Assembly (NCBI GenBank): GCA_012295275.1
Contig: CM022668.1
Coordinates: forward strand, 12,941,522 to 13,005,521
DNA from: Chrysomallon squamiferum
Lineage: Eukaryota > Mollusca > Gastropoda > Neomphalida > Peltospiridae
Direction: 5' to 3'
DNA: 64,000 nt
The notes under the pieces were generated by a model. The model worked only from the letters and a program-made list of their open reading frames with translations. It did not search any database and was not told where the DNA came from. Each line of letters starts with the position of its first letter. Position 1 is the first letter of the stretch. Position numbers and translations under genes: made by a program. Below, in pieces: positions 13,044 through 26,144 of this stretch.

Positions 13044-13520
13044 CTCCAGTGACAGCAATATTTCGTCGCAGACGACATCAACTTTGTCTTCAATATTCCG
13101 ATTCCAAAATCAAATAAAATTCTTCATTTCGTGTCTGCTACTTGCAGCCGAACTTCTCGGATGTGTCAAACAATTTGTTTTACATTCGCTTCAACGAGAA
13201 ACATAATGCAGCAATCGTATTCAGTGGCAACTTCTTTTACTACCTTCAGCACGACACGCTGTGATCTATTAACTAAAAAATCCTTCCTACATGAGCTTCT
13301 ATCCGTGTCTGTCAAATATTCCTCTCCGATTCTCACGTCTGTCATTTCCCTACTTAGACATACCCTCGCCCATTCCATCGACGCTTTCACATCACGGAAA
13401 ATATCGAAGATATCCGAACCTCACTGTCATCTTGCGGATGCCGATTTGCTAATGATGGCCGATCGATTGGTCTGTCCACTGTTCGTGACCAGCTTGTTGA
13501 AAACTTAATATTAAGGGCGG
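13044..13520 (-). other. Candidate 5' untranslated first exon of the MPP gene
   Basis: A block of high-complexity sequence with many CpGs, unlike its flanks, ending on the minus strand in a strong donor (CTGGAG then GTGAGG) at 13043-13042. All three minus frames carry stops before the donor, so it cannot code through the junction. A 74-codon upstream frame (13390-13166) starts with ATG but ends at TGA well before the donor. Position, strand and composition fit a leader exon for the MPP gene that starts coding at 2944. The transcription start would lie near 13.5 kb. The link to exon 1 is inferred; no transcript evidence is available. Confidence 0.4.
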
Positions 13521-13606
13521 ATCCAATTTTCGTGGTTCAGGAGATGCACTGTTAATTTATTTTTCTTCTTCGTCATCATCACCATCATCTTCTTCTTTTT
13601 CTTTTT

Positions 13607-13644
<38 letters not shown>

Positions 13645-13660
13645 TATTATTATTATTATT

Positions 13661-13699
<39 letters not shown>
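13607..13699. repeat. Compound trinucleotide run TAA - TTA - TTG
   Basis: About 12 TAA units switch to about 6 TTA units and then to about 12 TTG units. The TAA and TTA halves are inverted complements and could fold on themselves. It lies about 100 bases upstream of the candidate MPP leader exon. Confidence 0.95.
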
Positions 13700-13700
<1 letters not shown>

Positions 13701-13818
13701 TTCATGATTATTTATTTATTCATTATTATTATTTTTAGTATCTTTTTTTTTCTTTTTCTTTTTTTTTTTTTTTTTTATTTATTTTTTAAATATAAGTAAA
13801 TAAATGTGTATTGTCTGA

Positions 13819-13850
<32 letters not shown>

Positions 13851-15487
13851 CTATACATACATTCAATATTCAGGTCCATTAATTATAAAACACTATCGTA
13901 ATATAATGAGTACAATTGTTTTAGGTAACAACATAATTAAGATTATTTGCTAACAACACACGTTAAAAACTATTCTTGATCTCACACATTCAAACCATCA
14001 CGGACTCGACAAAACGCATATATACACAAAACACACGTATCGTCTTTCTTAATCGAGACTATTCATTTCCACGCAGACGTAATTTCCTTGGTGATAATCG
14101 TCATGTAAATGACGCCAAGAAATCCATGAAAGTAATTTGAAAAGGTGAAGAATAATTTACTGGCAAGTTTTATTTATAACTCTGTAAATTACTGCAGTAG
14201 GTTTCATTTATTTATTTATTTATTTTTATTTATTAATTTAATGTTTTGTTTTATTAATGGGTTTTTTTCTCTCTCTCTCTCTTTCCAATTATCAATTATT
14301 TGTTTTCCTATTCAAGAGCTAGTCCTGCCATATTGTTGACAGCGAAAAGCGATAACTGATGTTTCCTTGGTGATGGGGTGTCTCTTACTACATTAATTCA
14401 TCTGTTCTTTTGCAAACTACAAGTAATGAACCGAGAATTTACTACTTCTTCTCCTCGCAGGAAAGAGACAACATATCTAAATAATAATAAGAAGAAGACC
14501 ACAGTAACAGCATTTCCTATTTCTTAATTAATTATTTTATTTATTTATTTAGAAGAAGAAGAAAAGAAGAAAAAGGATAATAATAAGAACCACAATCACA
14601 AAACAGCAGCAATAACAAAAACAATAATAATAATAAAAATGTTGATAATTATGATGATGATGATGAGGAGGATAACAAAGACAACATCAATTCCAAAAGC
14701 TATGAATACATGGTAAATAGAAATACATATACATTTTAAGAATTAACACATGCGCACACACATATAAACACAAACAAACACCAACACATATATTCACAAA
14801 TGCATGTATATGTATAGTTCACATAAATTGTAACTACTTCAGTACATATTTTTCGATTAATTTTCTTCTATTATTCAATTAATCTTAAATTTTTTCCCCC
14901 AGATATTTCATGTATTCTCGTCTGACTTTGTTTTCTCCAGATAAAGTCTAAATTAGTAATTAGATTAAAATTATTTTATAACAGTCTGAATCTTCGGTAA
15001 AACAAAGTCATTATAAATTTGACTTCTACTCGGAATATCATTGTGTATTTTTCAAGCATGATTACAGTAACGAAGCTAGCGATAATAAGAATTTAAAAAC
15101 GAAACAAAAATGAATAAACAAAGAAAACAAAACAACGTAATTCTATAATAATATTCACGAAATTCTCTGAACTGTCCATATTTATCCTTTCATAAAATTA
15201 TTATTTCATACAATTTGATGAAGTACTTACGGAAATTAACTGTTTTTAAGATAAACTAACAGATTTTTTTTTATTCCTGTATTTTATGTGAGTTTCCCAT
15301 ATAATCTCAAATACTAAACCTATACATGGTTAAGATGTAAGCTTAACCCGTTTTCATTTTGCTATGAATGATGCGTACAATTAAATTTCAGGTCATTATG
15401 GTAACGTGCATTTCATTATGATTGAATCTGGCGATCTATTTATCGTCAATAATTTCAAGGGAACTTTGAACAGTAATGCAACAGATT

Positions 15488-15526
<39 letters not shown>

Positions 15527-15676
15527 ATCATCATCATCATTATTATTGTTTTTAATATAATTTTTATTTTATTTTAATTTATTTTTTGAAATTCTTTTAC
15601 TCTTTTAATCGAACGTAAGTCGACAACTCTTATTAATTCGTTAGAAATGAAATAAAATCAGAAACATTTTCTAACA

Positions 15677-15895
15677 ATGAACGATACTAAACCGCGTACA
15701 TCTGAAAAACCGCTAACGCAGCGAATCTGGAGAAAGGTTTTCCACTCTCCTGGATTTTATGAAAGACAGGAGTGGCCATTTAAATTGATTTTTTGTTTTA
15801 AGTATCGAAATGATTCGACTAGATTCATCATTCGGAGTAAGTATGAACAGTATTTTATTTGTTTAAGCTCGACTGTTGATAGTTTAAAAAAATAG
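15677..15895 (+). other. Unassigned 72-codon ORF, doubtful
   Basis: An ATG-started frame of 72 codons with mixed amino-acid composition (Arg, Lys, Phe, Ser; no repeats) in a locally less AT-biased stretch, which sets it apart from the microsatellite ORFs. No signal peptide, domain or known family was recognised. A chance ORF or a decayed fragment is as likely as a real small gene. Confidence 0.12.
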
Positions 15896-16292
15896 GGTGA
15901 AAAAAAAAAAAAGGAAAAAAGACGATTAAAAAAAAAATAATAATAATAATGGTAAAACTGGGAAGCAATGTATGAAGATATTGGCTATGCAGTATACATC
16001 CTTGTGTTATTTCGAGTTAATCCATATTGATACATCATTATATCGATCAAAAGTTATTTAAAATGCATTCTGAGATTTTATATATTCTCAGTGAAATATT
16101 TATTTCTAGCGACAAGATTATTTATTTTAAAAAATCATAATAATAATAAAGTAATATAAACAGCTCATAAACAGAAAAAGAACTAGTATTTTCTCTTTCG
16201 CTGTTTTCATTAAGACATGCTGAAAAGACAAAATTGTAGGCGAAAATACTTTAGTGATAGAAACCTATCATACATACATGCATACATACATA

Positions 16293-16323
<31 letters not shown>

Positions 16324-16874
16324 ATCAGAAACGCTTTGCTGTTGAAAAAAATTGCAAAATGGATAGACGTCTTTCAAAGTCGAGACTAATTTTTCTTTTG
16401 TAAACGTCATGTCTTTATTGATTGGTCACGTCATTTCCTTAATGATTGATTACCTTATTCTTTTGAAAATAAATGGGTAAGCAATGTTTGTTTAGAAATA
16501 TAATAATCATAATAATAATAATAATAATATTAATAAATAAATAACCACTGTTTAACTTGATAATAGTACAAATACTGTAAAAAAAAAATGTTTACCTTAT
16601 GAACTGAGAGCTTAAATTATGCTATAAATTTGTTCTTATCTTGCAGGATCAGTTTCACGGGACGATCGATAAGATTTGAATAATCAGAAATTAAAACCAG
16701 GCTGAGACTGAACTTTTGCTTAGGGCAATCTAGAATTAAAATTTATTTAAATACTTCGATTTTCTATTAGAGAATAGCCTATCTTTGTTTTGCAATTTTT
16801 AGTTTATACAGCTCTTCGATTTGTCTGAGCAGTATCAGGAGGGTAAATTTGTCCACAAGTTTTCTTATTGTATT

Positions 16875-16876
<2 letters not shown>

Positions 16877-16955
<79 letters not shown>
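16877..16955. repeat. (CT)n microsatellite
   Basis: About 39 CT units, pyrimidine-only on the plus strand. Confidence 0.97.
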
Positions 16956-16958
<3 letters not shown>

Positions 16959-17139
16959 AATTACTAATATGTTGTTTTTTTTTTATAATTATTATTATTC
17001 TGTTTTATTTATTTATTTATTTATTTTTAAGTTATTATTTTTTGAAGATGAGAACCATCACTCATTGTTATGAAGAACTTATTTGAGACTGTTAATAGGT
17101 GCGACGTTACAAAAACAGGTAAAATTACAATTTCCTTTA

Positions 17140-17229
17140 TGTGTATATATATTTTATATACACACATACACATACACACATGTTTAAATGTTATATACTA
17201 TGTTTAAATGTTATGTATATGTACATATG

Positions 17230-17295
<66 letters not shown>

Positions 17296-17445
17296 CATAC
17301 ATACATATATGAATGTATAGATATATAAATATGTGTATATGCGTGTGTGTGTGTACATGTATATGTGTATATGTTTATATGTATATCTATTCGTATGTGC
17401 AAATGTATATGTATCTATGTATTTCTGTATGCATGTATGTATGTG

Positions 17446-17502
<57 letters not shown>

Positions 17503-17645
17503 GTGTGTGTGTGTGTACGTAGATGGATATGTATGTACATATGTTTGTAGTATTTGTAGTATATTTGCATATATATGTATGCAGGTATGTATGTGTATGT
17601 ATATCTATTTGTGTAAGTGTGTGTTTAGGTGTGATTGTGTTTGTG

Positions 17646-17687
<42 letters not shown>

Positions 17688-17690
17688 AAT
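17140..17690. repeat. Compound TA/GTAT/GT microsatellite block
   Basis: Alternating pyrimidine-purine DNA for about 0.5 kb: TA runs (17228-17290, 17455-17490), GTAT/GTATGT units and a GT run at about 17649-17684. All Tyr/Ile/Cys/Val-rich ORFs here are artefacts. Confidence 0.95.
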
Positions 17691-18483
17691 ATGTGTAAGT
17701 TATGAGCTCAGATTCTGAACAAACTGTGATCTTCTGACATGCATGAAGTACAGAAGTCAGATTGCGAGTCACTGGCGTGGCCTAAAAACCCGTAAACTTT
17801 GTCTGCTGCCAGATTTACAGAAACTGACAAGCAGACCGCAATCCTCTCACATGCACATCAGAATTAAAAAAATTAAGATAAAAAAAAAAAGCAACAACAA
17901 AACCAAATACGTCCGGCCAAATATCGAATTTGATTTTAATACAAAATGAATAGTGAGAAGGTGAAAAAAAAACAAAATATTTACGTATATTTCAGCTTAT
18001 TTTTTTATTTTTAGTTTTTTTCTTCTTCTTAATTTTAGTTCCATATCTGTTTAGAATACAAACCTATCATCTCGATTAATCTTGACGTGTGATGTGGATC
18101 GCTCGATATATTGGCACTGTAATCAAATATTCTGGTTTGTTCAGAGAAAAATATAGTCGCGACTTTTTCTCTTTTTTTTTTTTTTTTGATTTCTTTTATC
18201 TAAAGCAGTTTTATTTTATTTTCTTCTTTGTAAAATGGATGAATGTATGTTTACTGTCTTAAAGTAACATAGCTGTATTAAATTGCTTATGACGACTGTG
18301 TATCGAAGGCTGTTGAATGTTTTTCTGTTTATGGGAATGTTCTCGTAAATAATCCCTTACTTGCTAATCGATGAAAAGTCCGTGTTTACAACGGTGGGTT
18401 TTCTGTTATATCATTATTTATTATTGTTATTACTGTTATTTATTTATTTATTTAATCTGGTTGTTTGTTATTTTTTGTTTATT

Positions 18484-18499
18484 ATTTATATATTTATTC

Positions 18500-18554
<55 letters not shown>

Positions 18555-18580
18555 TTTTTTATTTATTTATTTATTTATTA
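18484..18580. repeat. (TTA)n microsatellite
   Basis: About 17 TTA units flanked by TTTA units. Gives poly-Leu/poly-Tyr ORFs that are not genes. Confidence 0.95.
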
Positions 18581-19270
18581 TAAAATGCTTGGAATTTAAT
18601 AACCGTTAACAGTAACATGTTTCAAAGTATTCTTAAATAAATATTCATTAAGATTTGTTATCTGAGAATGAGGATAAAGGTTAGAATTTAGAGTTTAATG
18701 ATGGTTACAATCGTTGTTGTCAAGATTTGTTAAAAGGGTTAGGTAAGGTTAGGGTTCTATTTGTAGTTAAAAAGATATTTCTTAACACATAACAAGATTT
18801 TTGAATTTTTACTTGGAAAATATATTTGCATTGTTTCAAAATTTTGTGTGATCTTCGAATTTTTTTTTTAAGTATCAATTAATTAATTAATGTTTAACTT
18901 CTGTATATATAGAATATTATCGTCTGCCGCCTATTTTAATTTATGACTTAGGCATACTTATAAAATGCATATTTTTAATATGATATTATGATTCGTTATG
19001 TGGAAAATATACTTGACTGTCAAATCTACTCGAAATGAATCTTCGACATTTAAATAAAGGATTAATGTCAGCTATCTGCTACAAATATTTTAATTTATTA
19101 AGCATACTTTAAACTAGTTATCTGGTTATCGGACCTTGTTACTGCAGGTAGTATGTAAAAATAACTGATGTATTTAGTGATCCATAAGTAATATCGTCAG
19201 ATATGGGGTTTTTGTTAAGTTATTTTTAGCTAATTAAAAGACATTCGTAAACCCGAGATAACGGCAATGA

Positions 19271-19450
19271 CTATTTATTTGTTTGCTTGTTTGTTTGTTT
19301 ATTTATATATTTATTTGTTTGCTTGTTTGTTTGTTTATTTATATATTTATTTGTTTGTTTGTTTGTTTGTTTGTTTGTTTGCTTACTTACATATTTGTTT
19401 CTTTGTTTCTTTGTTTCTTTATTTAACTATATATTTACGTTTATTTACTT
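19271..19450. repeat. TTTG/TTTA tetranucleotide repeat
   Basis: Interrupted TTTG, GCTTG and ATTTATAT units. Two adjacent segments of about 50 bases are near-identical copies. Confidence 0.9.
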
Positions 19451-20522
19451 GAAACGTACTTTATCGCAATAAAGACGTTACTTCTGTAAAACTCTCTTTG
19501 AGTAACCAAATACTGAAGTTGCTGGAAATATCTACATGGTTTATTACCTAATAGTTCGAACAGAAATAAAATATGTGCTCATCGATAAATGAATAAAAGA
19601 GAAGTTTCAGCGGATAACTGATAGAGCGCTCCCAGCAAAAAACACCATAGGCTATCGGTTATGAAGACAATTAAAAACATTCTTATTCTTGTGTTGTTTG
19701 TTTTATGTGTATGTGTTATATTTCTAAGGGTAAAATGTCGTCCATTTGTTGGCAAATAATCATAACTAATTAATTATAATAATTAGTTTTAAGTCAACGA
19801 AACTTTTTTAACCTCGATCGTGCGTTTTATTTAAGCATATGTGAATTAAGTGGGAGGGAGGGGGAGATAGAGAGAGAAAGATACACAAACAGATATACAT
19901 ACACACACACACACACACACATATATGTATGTATGTATGTATATGTACATCTGTTTCTCTCTGTGTCTCTCTGTGTGTATATATATATATATAGTAAACT
20001 AGAGACGGAGACACAGATGAAAACAGAGACAGAAGTTGAGAGAAAGAGAGAGCGCTTCTCAAATTTTTATAAAGGAATAAATGCACATTTTCAACACCGA
20101 ATAAAGGCTGGAAGTACAATTATTTGAAACGTGGTCTTGTGAAGAATTGTTTCTAATTTATGTACGTCTGCATTATGCTAGTCTAGGATTTACCCCTGCT
20201 TACACACACTGTACGTTTTGACCACTATTTTCTTATCCTTTGAAGGTATGAGAGGAAACTCAATGCCACTATATATTCTTATCAGTCGATAATAAGTGAA
20301 ATGCTGATTCTAAAAGGTTGCAACCAAATACATATTTGGATCCACACATTGTAGGAAACGTTTAAACCCGAATTACAGAACACAAATGAAACAAATCTCT
20401 TAACTAAATTTTCAACATTTTAGACAGAATTTGATAAATACTTCAGCTCTAGTAATCACGGCGAATCCATTTTTACGTTTTCCTTCATGAACGTAATTAC
20501 TCATTTAATAAGTTATCTTAAA

Positions 20523-20622
20523 CGAGAAACGGAGATTTCTTTTTGAGGGTTATTTATTCCACAGTAATTAATCTGTACGAGAAACAGATATTTCTTTTTG
20601 AGGGTTATTTATTCCACAATAA
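20523..20622. repeat. Two-copy tandem duplication, 55 bp period
   Basis: CGAGAAACGGAGATTTCTTT and the following TTGAGGGTTATTTATTCCAC recur 55 bases on with three differences. Recent duplication with no gene content. Confidence 0.9.
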
Positions 20623-21436
20623 TGCGCTACCACTTTTATGTACCATACTAATGGCTTCATCGACCTAGATCTATCCAATATTACTTGTAACAAGTACAAA
20701 AAGACAATGAACATTTTGTTTCAGAGTTCTTACTGGTTTATTCCAACCAATGGCTAACATGTACAAAAAAAGAAACAAAACATCTAGCTACACACGACCG
20801 CACGTTCAATCATTTGTGCTGTCACTCTCTCCCAACAATGCCCAAATTTTTGTGTGAAAACCACAAAGAAATTAACACATGCACCCAAACAATTCTCTCT
20901 CTGTCTCGCTCTCCTCCTAACACACAAACACACTTTTACTCTCCCAGATGGCAGATCAACATTTGCAAAGCAATGCAATTATTAAATTATTTTAACTATC
21001 AACTGTTACAGCCCTGAATATATTTTGTAGACAATAAAATGTACAATTTGAAATATTTCATTTTTTTTTTTTTTTTTCATTTTTTTGTTATCATGAAAGA
21101 CTGTCAAAGGCATTTCAAGATATGACATCTGAATTTTATTTCATTTTGAAATTAAAAGTGTGAATGTAAAACAAAGTACAGCAGTCTTATCATGCAAGTT
21201 TCCACTGGGAAAACATCCAGTTAGAAACGTTAACTCTTTATGTTATTTGATTTACAGTTGTCTCCCTTTAATTACTATCTACATCAAAACCCTTGAACAA
21301 CGGAAAACCACCGTATTAAATTTATTTAAATTAAGTTCGATAAAATATTTTAAAAGAATGTCTGTAAAATATTAAAAATAAAATAAAATAAAATAAAAAA
21401 AAAATTAAATATCTTACAGACATCGTATTTAAATAA

Positions 21437-21469
<33 letters not shown>

Positions 21470-23412
21470 AAAATATAATTAAACATCCGCCTATATTCTG
21501 GATTTTTAAAATTAAATAATATCATTTTTATATTTTTATTTACTTATTATTATTATTTTATTATTATTTTTATTTTTTTCTCTCAATAAATTAATGATTA
21601 CATTTAGCAGTAAGTTATATTTTGGTTTAAATACTTTTCAGTTTTGCATGGCCAAACACTAACCCTGAACTGTTAGGAAACCTAAGCTTACATACATATT
21701 TGCAAATAAATAATATTTAAAATTTAAAGAAATAATTTCATAATTTAATGGCTCATTACAATACCAAATATTAAAGATATTCAAAAGCAGTTTATTGTGG
21801 ATAACAACAACGTTTTAATTTGTAACAAATCTACTGAACCATTATAATTTTTCTTTGGTCATGTCAGAACTAGATACAGCATTTTTTTTTTCTGTGTGTG
21901 TGTGTATTTGTATGTTATGTCATATTTAAATCAATGTTAATCTAGCACCAAAAATAAAAATTTAACCAGTCATTATGATTGATATTAAAAAAAACATTAA
22001 TCTTTAATACAACAGGTGCTTTTTCTAATATTATTGTCAGATATACTTCTAGCCATTTTTATATGAATTGTTTTATACTGGTATTTTTAATGTTATCCAA
22101 CACATAATTAATTTATGTGCATACAGAGACAAACTCAGGTTAAGTGTTTTTTTGTTGTTTTTTTGTGATTTTTTTTTTTTGTCCCAACATTATTAATGTC
22201 TGTAACATTTTATTGTACCCGTCTTTTCTAAAATTCTGGTTCAGTCATGATAAAGCTAAAAATGAGTCAAAATATTTTTCTACTTCAAGCTGCACTGAGC
22301 TTGAGAAAGGATTTAAAAAAAAAAAAAAAAAAAAAAAAATGTAGTAAAAATAAAGTATTTAAAAAAAAAGAAAAAAAAAGTGTACTTACTGTAACAGAAC
22401 TAAAGATGAATTAATTCTATTTGTAAATTTAAACTTAAATTACAAATTCCTATTTGAAGAAAATAGCCATACTCTTCTGGTGCTAATAATCATAGACACT
22501 TTTAAAGAAAAATAAACCAGTAATTTTATAAGAGAATTAAGAGTGAAGAGGTGACCTCACTTTTAAAACTTCTACTTTATATATATATATATATATATTT
22601 TTTTAAATTAATCTGTTATTGTTATTTTTGTTTATTTATAAAAATAAAATAAAATTAAATGAAATATAAATGATGGAAAGCAAAAAGAATAATTATGTTA
22701 CTTAAGAAGAAATATTGTACAACTAAACATAAACCAATGTCAGAAAAGACTGATCTAAAATATGAGTGCCACCATCACTGAAGTTAAACCAATAACTAAA
22801 CAAAACATGGATGTTATTTTTTTTGACAGCAGAAAAATTTTGAAAACAAAAGTCAAATTAAGAACAATTTGTTTATTATTGAAGATGCTCTTCAAATATC
22901 TTCAACCAAATCAGACAGGCAAACAAACAATTTTTATTTTAATACTTTGTTTTTGTACAAGGACCAAAACTGTATTTGGCCTTTTGGCGAAATGTGAAAC
23001 ATATTTTCTTTTTGTTTTAGCCTCCATGCAACCTGCATATTAAAAAATGTCCATTTTTGTGTAAAATATATTTAAGTCTTTAAGACTTCAAGCCATAACC
23101 ATTTAGAGTTTAAAGCCATAAAGTTTATACTGTGATAACCAAGACATATATTCTTACATAGATTCTATTAAAATTAATAAAGTCACAAATGTCTGATGAA
23201 AACAAACTGAAAAAGATATTTCTAAACAAGACGATACATTTTGTATAATGTACAATATTAAGAATAATAATACTGTCTTATAGTCAATTCTGCTTTCTAG
23301 CTGCATATGTACATTTATGGTTTTGTAATTTTTTTTTGTTATAGAAAATATTGTTCTGAACATTATTATTTATTTTGGAGTTATTCTCAAATTTTTGTTT
23401 TCTTATCATATA

Positions 23413-23448
<36 letters not shown>

Positions 23449-25342
23449 AAATAAATAGGAAAAGAACAATAAATAGTGAATATTTGAAAATGAACAGAAA
23501 ATGAAAAGTGAAAGAGTAAAACTTTTTTTTTTCGAGGACTGAAGCTTTACTTATATTTATTATTATTATTATTATTTTTTATTATTTTTGTTACTTATAT
23601 TTTGTATATTAGGTATGCAGTTCAAACCTATGCTATTATTATAAATTTAATTTTTCTGTGAAAGATTTAAAACATTTCATAACTTAATTCCTTATAACTA
23701 TAATTTCAAATTAAATTTCATTTCAAGTGGGTATTTGTCTTAAAATAATGCAACAAAATGATATGATAAATGTTATGTACAGCAAAAAAAAAAAAAAAAA
23801 AAAAAAGATTACAAATAAAAAAACCACCAAGAAAAATCAAGTACAAAGGAACAGAAAGATTAATAAATATTTAAACAAAATTATACACATTCGTGCTTTG
23901 ATACAGGTAACTGACAGTTTGAAAGTAATATATGGCAAATACATTTTGAAATCTCCAGCAAATGCAATGAATAATGAAAACCCTGAATGTGATATTCTTT
24001 TTAATTCCATTGTACTACATATTGATATAAACAATAAATAATAGTACGATATAATTAGTATTTAAAATGCAACGAAGCAGTGAAATGCCCTATTGTTATA
24101 TAGTTTTTCATTAAGTTTTGAAAAATAAAACAGAAAGTTTTTTTGAAAGTTGTCAACTATTTTCTTTACCTGTTTTGTTGCTGGTTTTGTCGAGTGCTTT
24201 TGAAAAATTATGAGCATGTCTTGTGGGATGTTTGGCCTCTAGTTTCAAACTAATAAGGTTTGTGCGTTAAGATCTATTTTTTTAATGTGCTAATATTTTT
24301 CAGAATGTGATGTAGTTTAATGTATAATGTCTGACAGAACAAGAGAAAATAAATCAATAAAGAAGTAGAAAATAAAAATTTGAATTAAAAATATTTTCAA
24401 ATAAAATAAACAGTAAAATAAAAAAATAAAAAATAAAAAATGTGTTTCAGATTTTAAGTTCAGAATAAAAATTTTAGTATTTATGCTGACAAATTAATGA
24501 GGATATAATTAATTATTATATTTATGCAGTACTACAGTTATAATAAATTATCAAAAATATTTTTAAGTATTAAATATTTCATTTTCAGGACAATTTATTT
24601 TTATTTTACACATCCTTTAACAACTATAAATTGTAAGTGATTTATGTAATAAAAGAATAAAATAGAGAAGAAACATACTGTTAAAAAAAAATCTGTTATT
24701 ATTAATTTCATAATAAAATGTAAGACTTTCAGGGAAATATTGCTAATATTAATATTTTAAGATTAATATCTTTTCTTCTATTTTTATAAGAAAACTTGGA
24801 GCATAAATTATTATTGCTTGTATTTAATTTTTACCAAGATCCATAGCAATGAAGGACTAATTAAAAAAGAATAAAAAGTAGGGGGGGGGCCAAAAAATGA
24901 AAAGAAAAATTATACAGCCAAATACTGAAGGAAAGGTTCCAGGTCTTCCATAACATTTGTGTTTTTTTTTTTGTCTTGGTTATTTTAATAATTATATGGA
25001 TTTCAGTGGCTACAAATTTCCTGTTAGGACAATATGGGTTTTATTTGCAAATTTTTTTTTGAAATAATTATAACAAATATTTTGGCTTTAAATAACTATT
25101 TTGTGACAACTGTTCTTTTTTGCTTTTTACAAAACACATTGTCATGTAAGTTTCTGATTCTGTCAGTTTTGGTTTTGTTTACTGGAAAGATAAATAATGC
25201 AACAGGATTTAAAAAAAAAAAAAAAATTATAATATTTACTTTATGTAAGACCAAAGGATTTGCAGAATGAAAATTGTTTATCTTCTAATGCTATGGGAGA
25301 CTAGAATAATTTTTAAGAGTATTTTTAATAAAATTATTTAGC

Positions 25343-25345
<3 letters not shown>

Positions 25346-25388
<43 letters not shown>
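25346..25388. repeat. (TA)n microsatellite
   Basis: About 20 TA units beyond the WAC 3' end. Confidence 0.95.
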
Positions 25389-25390
<2 letters not shown>

Positions 25391-25829
25391 TTTATTCTGT
25401 TATATTATTTCAAAATGTTTTTCTTTTTCTTTAAAATAGAAGAAAAACATTATGCAGGTTAGCATTTAGGCCATTTCCCTCCAGTAATACATTAAACTCA
25501 ACACATAACTACAAAATTTAACACTAGTAAAGTAATAACTTTGAGAAAGAGAAAAAATAATAAATAATAATAAACAAAAATATTAAAAAATAATAAAAAT
25601 AAACAACAAATAAAATGAAGTAAAGTAAAAAAAAAATAATTAAAAAATAAAAAGATTAAAAGAGAAAATGTATTTTCCCATATACAGACTTTACTTCTGT
25701 AAGAATTTCTCTCAAACATTTTCAAAAAGTGGACACATACCATCCAATGCCTGTCACAGTTGAAAAACACACTTGTTGATTTTAATTTTAATTCATTTTT
25801 TTTTTTTTTTTGGTTTCTGTTCTTCTTCT

Positions 25830-26071
25830 TTTATTTTCCCTTTTTTTTTTAAAAAAAGAAAGAAACTCAAACACGGGGTCTCTCGTTTCGTGAAGAAAGT
25901 GAAAACGCCAGAAACGAGAACACATCCGAGAGAATTCTTCTCATGTCGTGTGTCTCCTTTTGGTCATGATGAAGGCAAATGACAACGTGTGCAGCGTCCG
26001 AGGCAGCAGCTGTGTGGTGTTTGTTATCACAGTGACATCACCTAAAGCTGGTTGCCACCGTAGGGTGGGTG
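25830..26071 (-). other. Probable WAC 3' untranslated region
   Basis: Sequence directly after the WAC stop codon stays complex and GC-richer for about 200 bases, then becomes poly-pyrimidine/A-rich. An AATAAA on the minus strand (25835-25830) is a possible polyadenylation signal; others exist further left, so the true end is uncertain. Confidence 0.4.
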
Positions 26072-26144
26072 TCAGGATGGAAGAAACGACGATGGCGTCT
26101 TCAGGTTATCTATTTCCGTGATCTGCTTGTCGAGAAATAAAATT
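26072..26144 (-). CDS. WAC: WAC exon 13 (C-terminus and stop)
   Basis: The acceptor is a poly-T run ending TTTTTAG at 26146-26145. The exon completes the split Arg codon and reads [20 protein letters not shown], then three residues and TGA at 26074-26072. It aligns with the human end [20 protein letters not shown], so the stop position is conserved to within a residue or two. It forms the end of the coiled coil. Confidence 0.95.

Larger units (their letters stand above)
13700..25829. other. Intergenic region between the MPP 5' end and the WAC 3' end
   Basis: Mostly AT-rich, low-complexity DNA with microsatellites near 13.83, 16.3, 16.9, 17.2-17.7, 18.5, 19.3, 19.9, 23.4 and 25.35 kb. More complex stretches occur at 15.66-15.9 kb (small ORF, listed separately), 17.70-17.85 kb and 20.75-21.0 kb, but no exon pair, family motif or RNA gene was recognised in them. 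Confidence 0.5.

Noticed and set aside
13166-13390. 74-codon minus-strand ORF as a protein-coding gene
   Set aside because: Mixed composition but no recognised family, and it stops before the donor; treated as an upstream ORF in a leader exon.
13131-13508. 125-codon plus-strand ORF
   Set aside because: Antisense to the candidate MPP leader exon; no family recognised, Ser/Thr/Leu composition typical of the reverse of this block, no splice support.
17211-17705. Tyr/Ile/Cys/Val-rich ORFs on both strands
   Set aside because: Microsatellite translations.
25773-25982. 69-codon plus-strand ORF
   Set aside because: Lies over the probable WAC 3' UTR on the opposite strand, starts in poly-T, no family.
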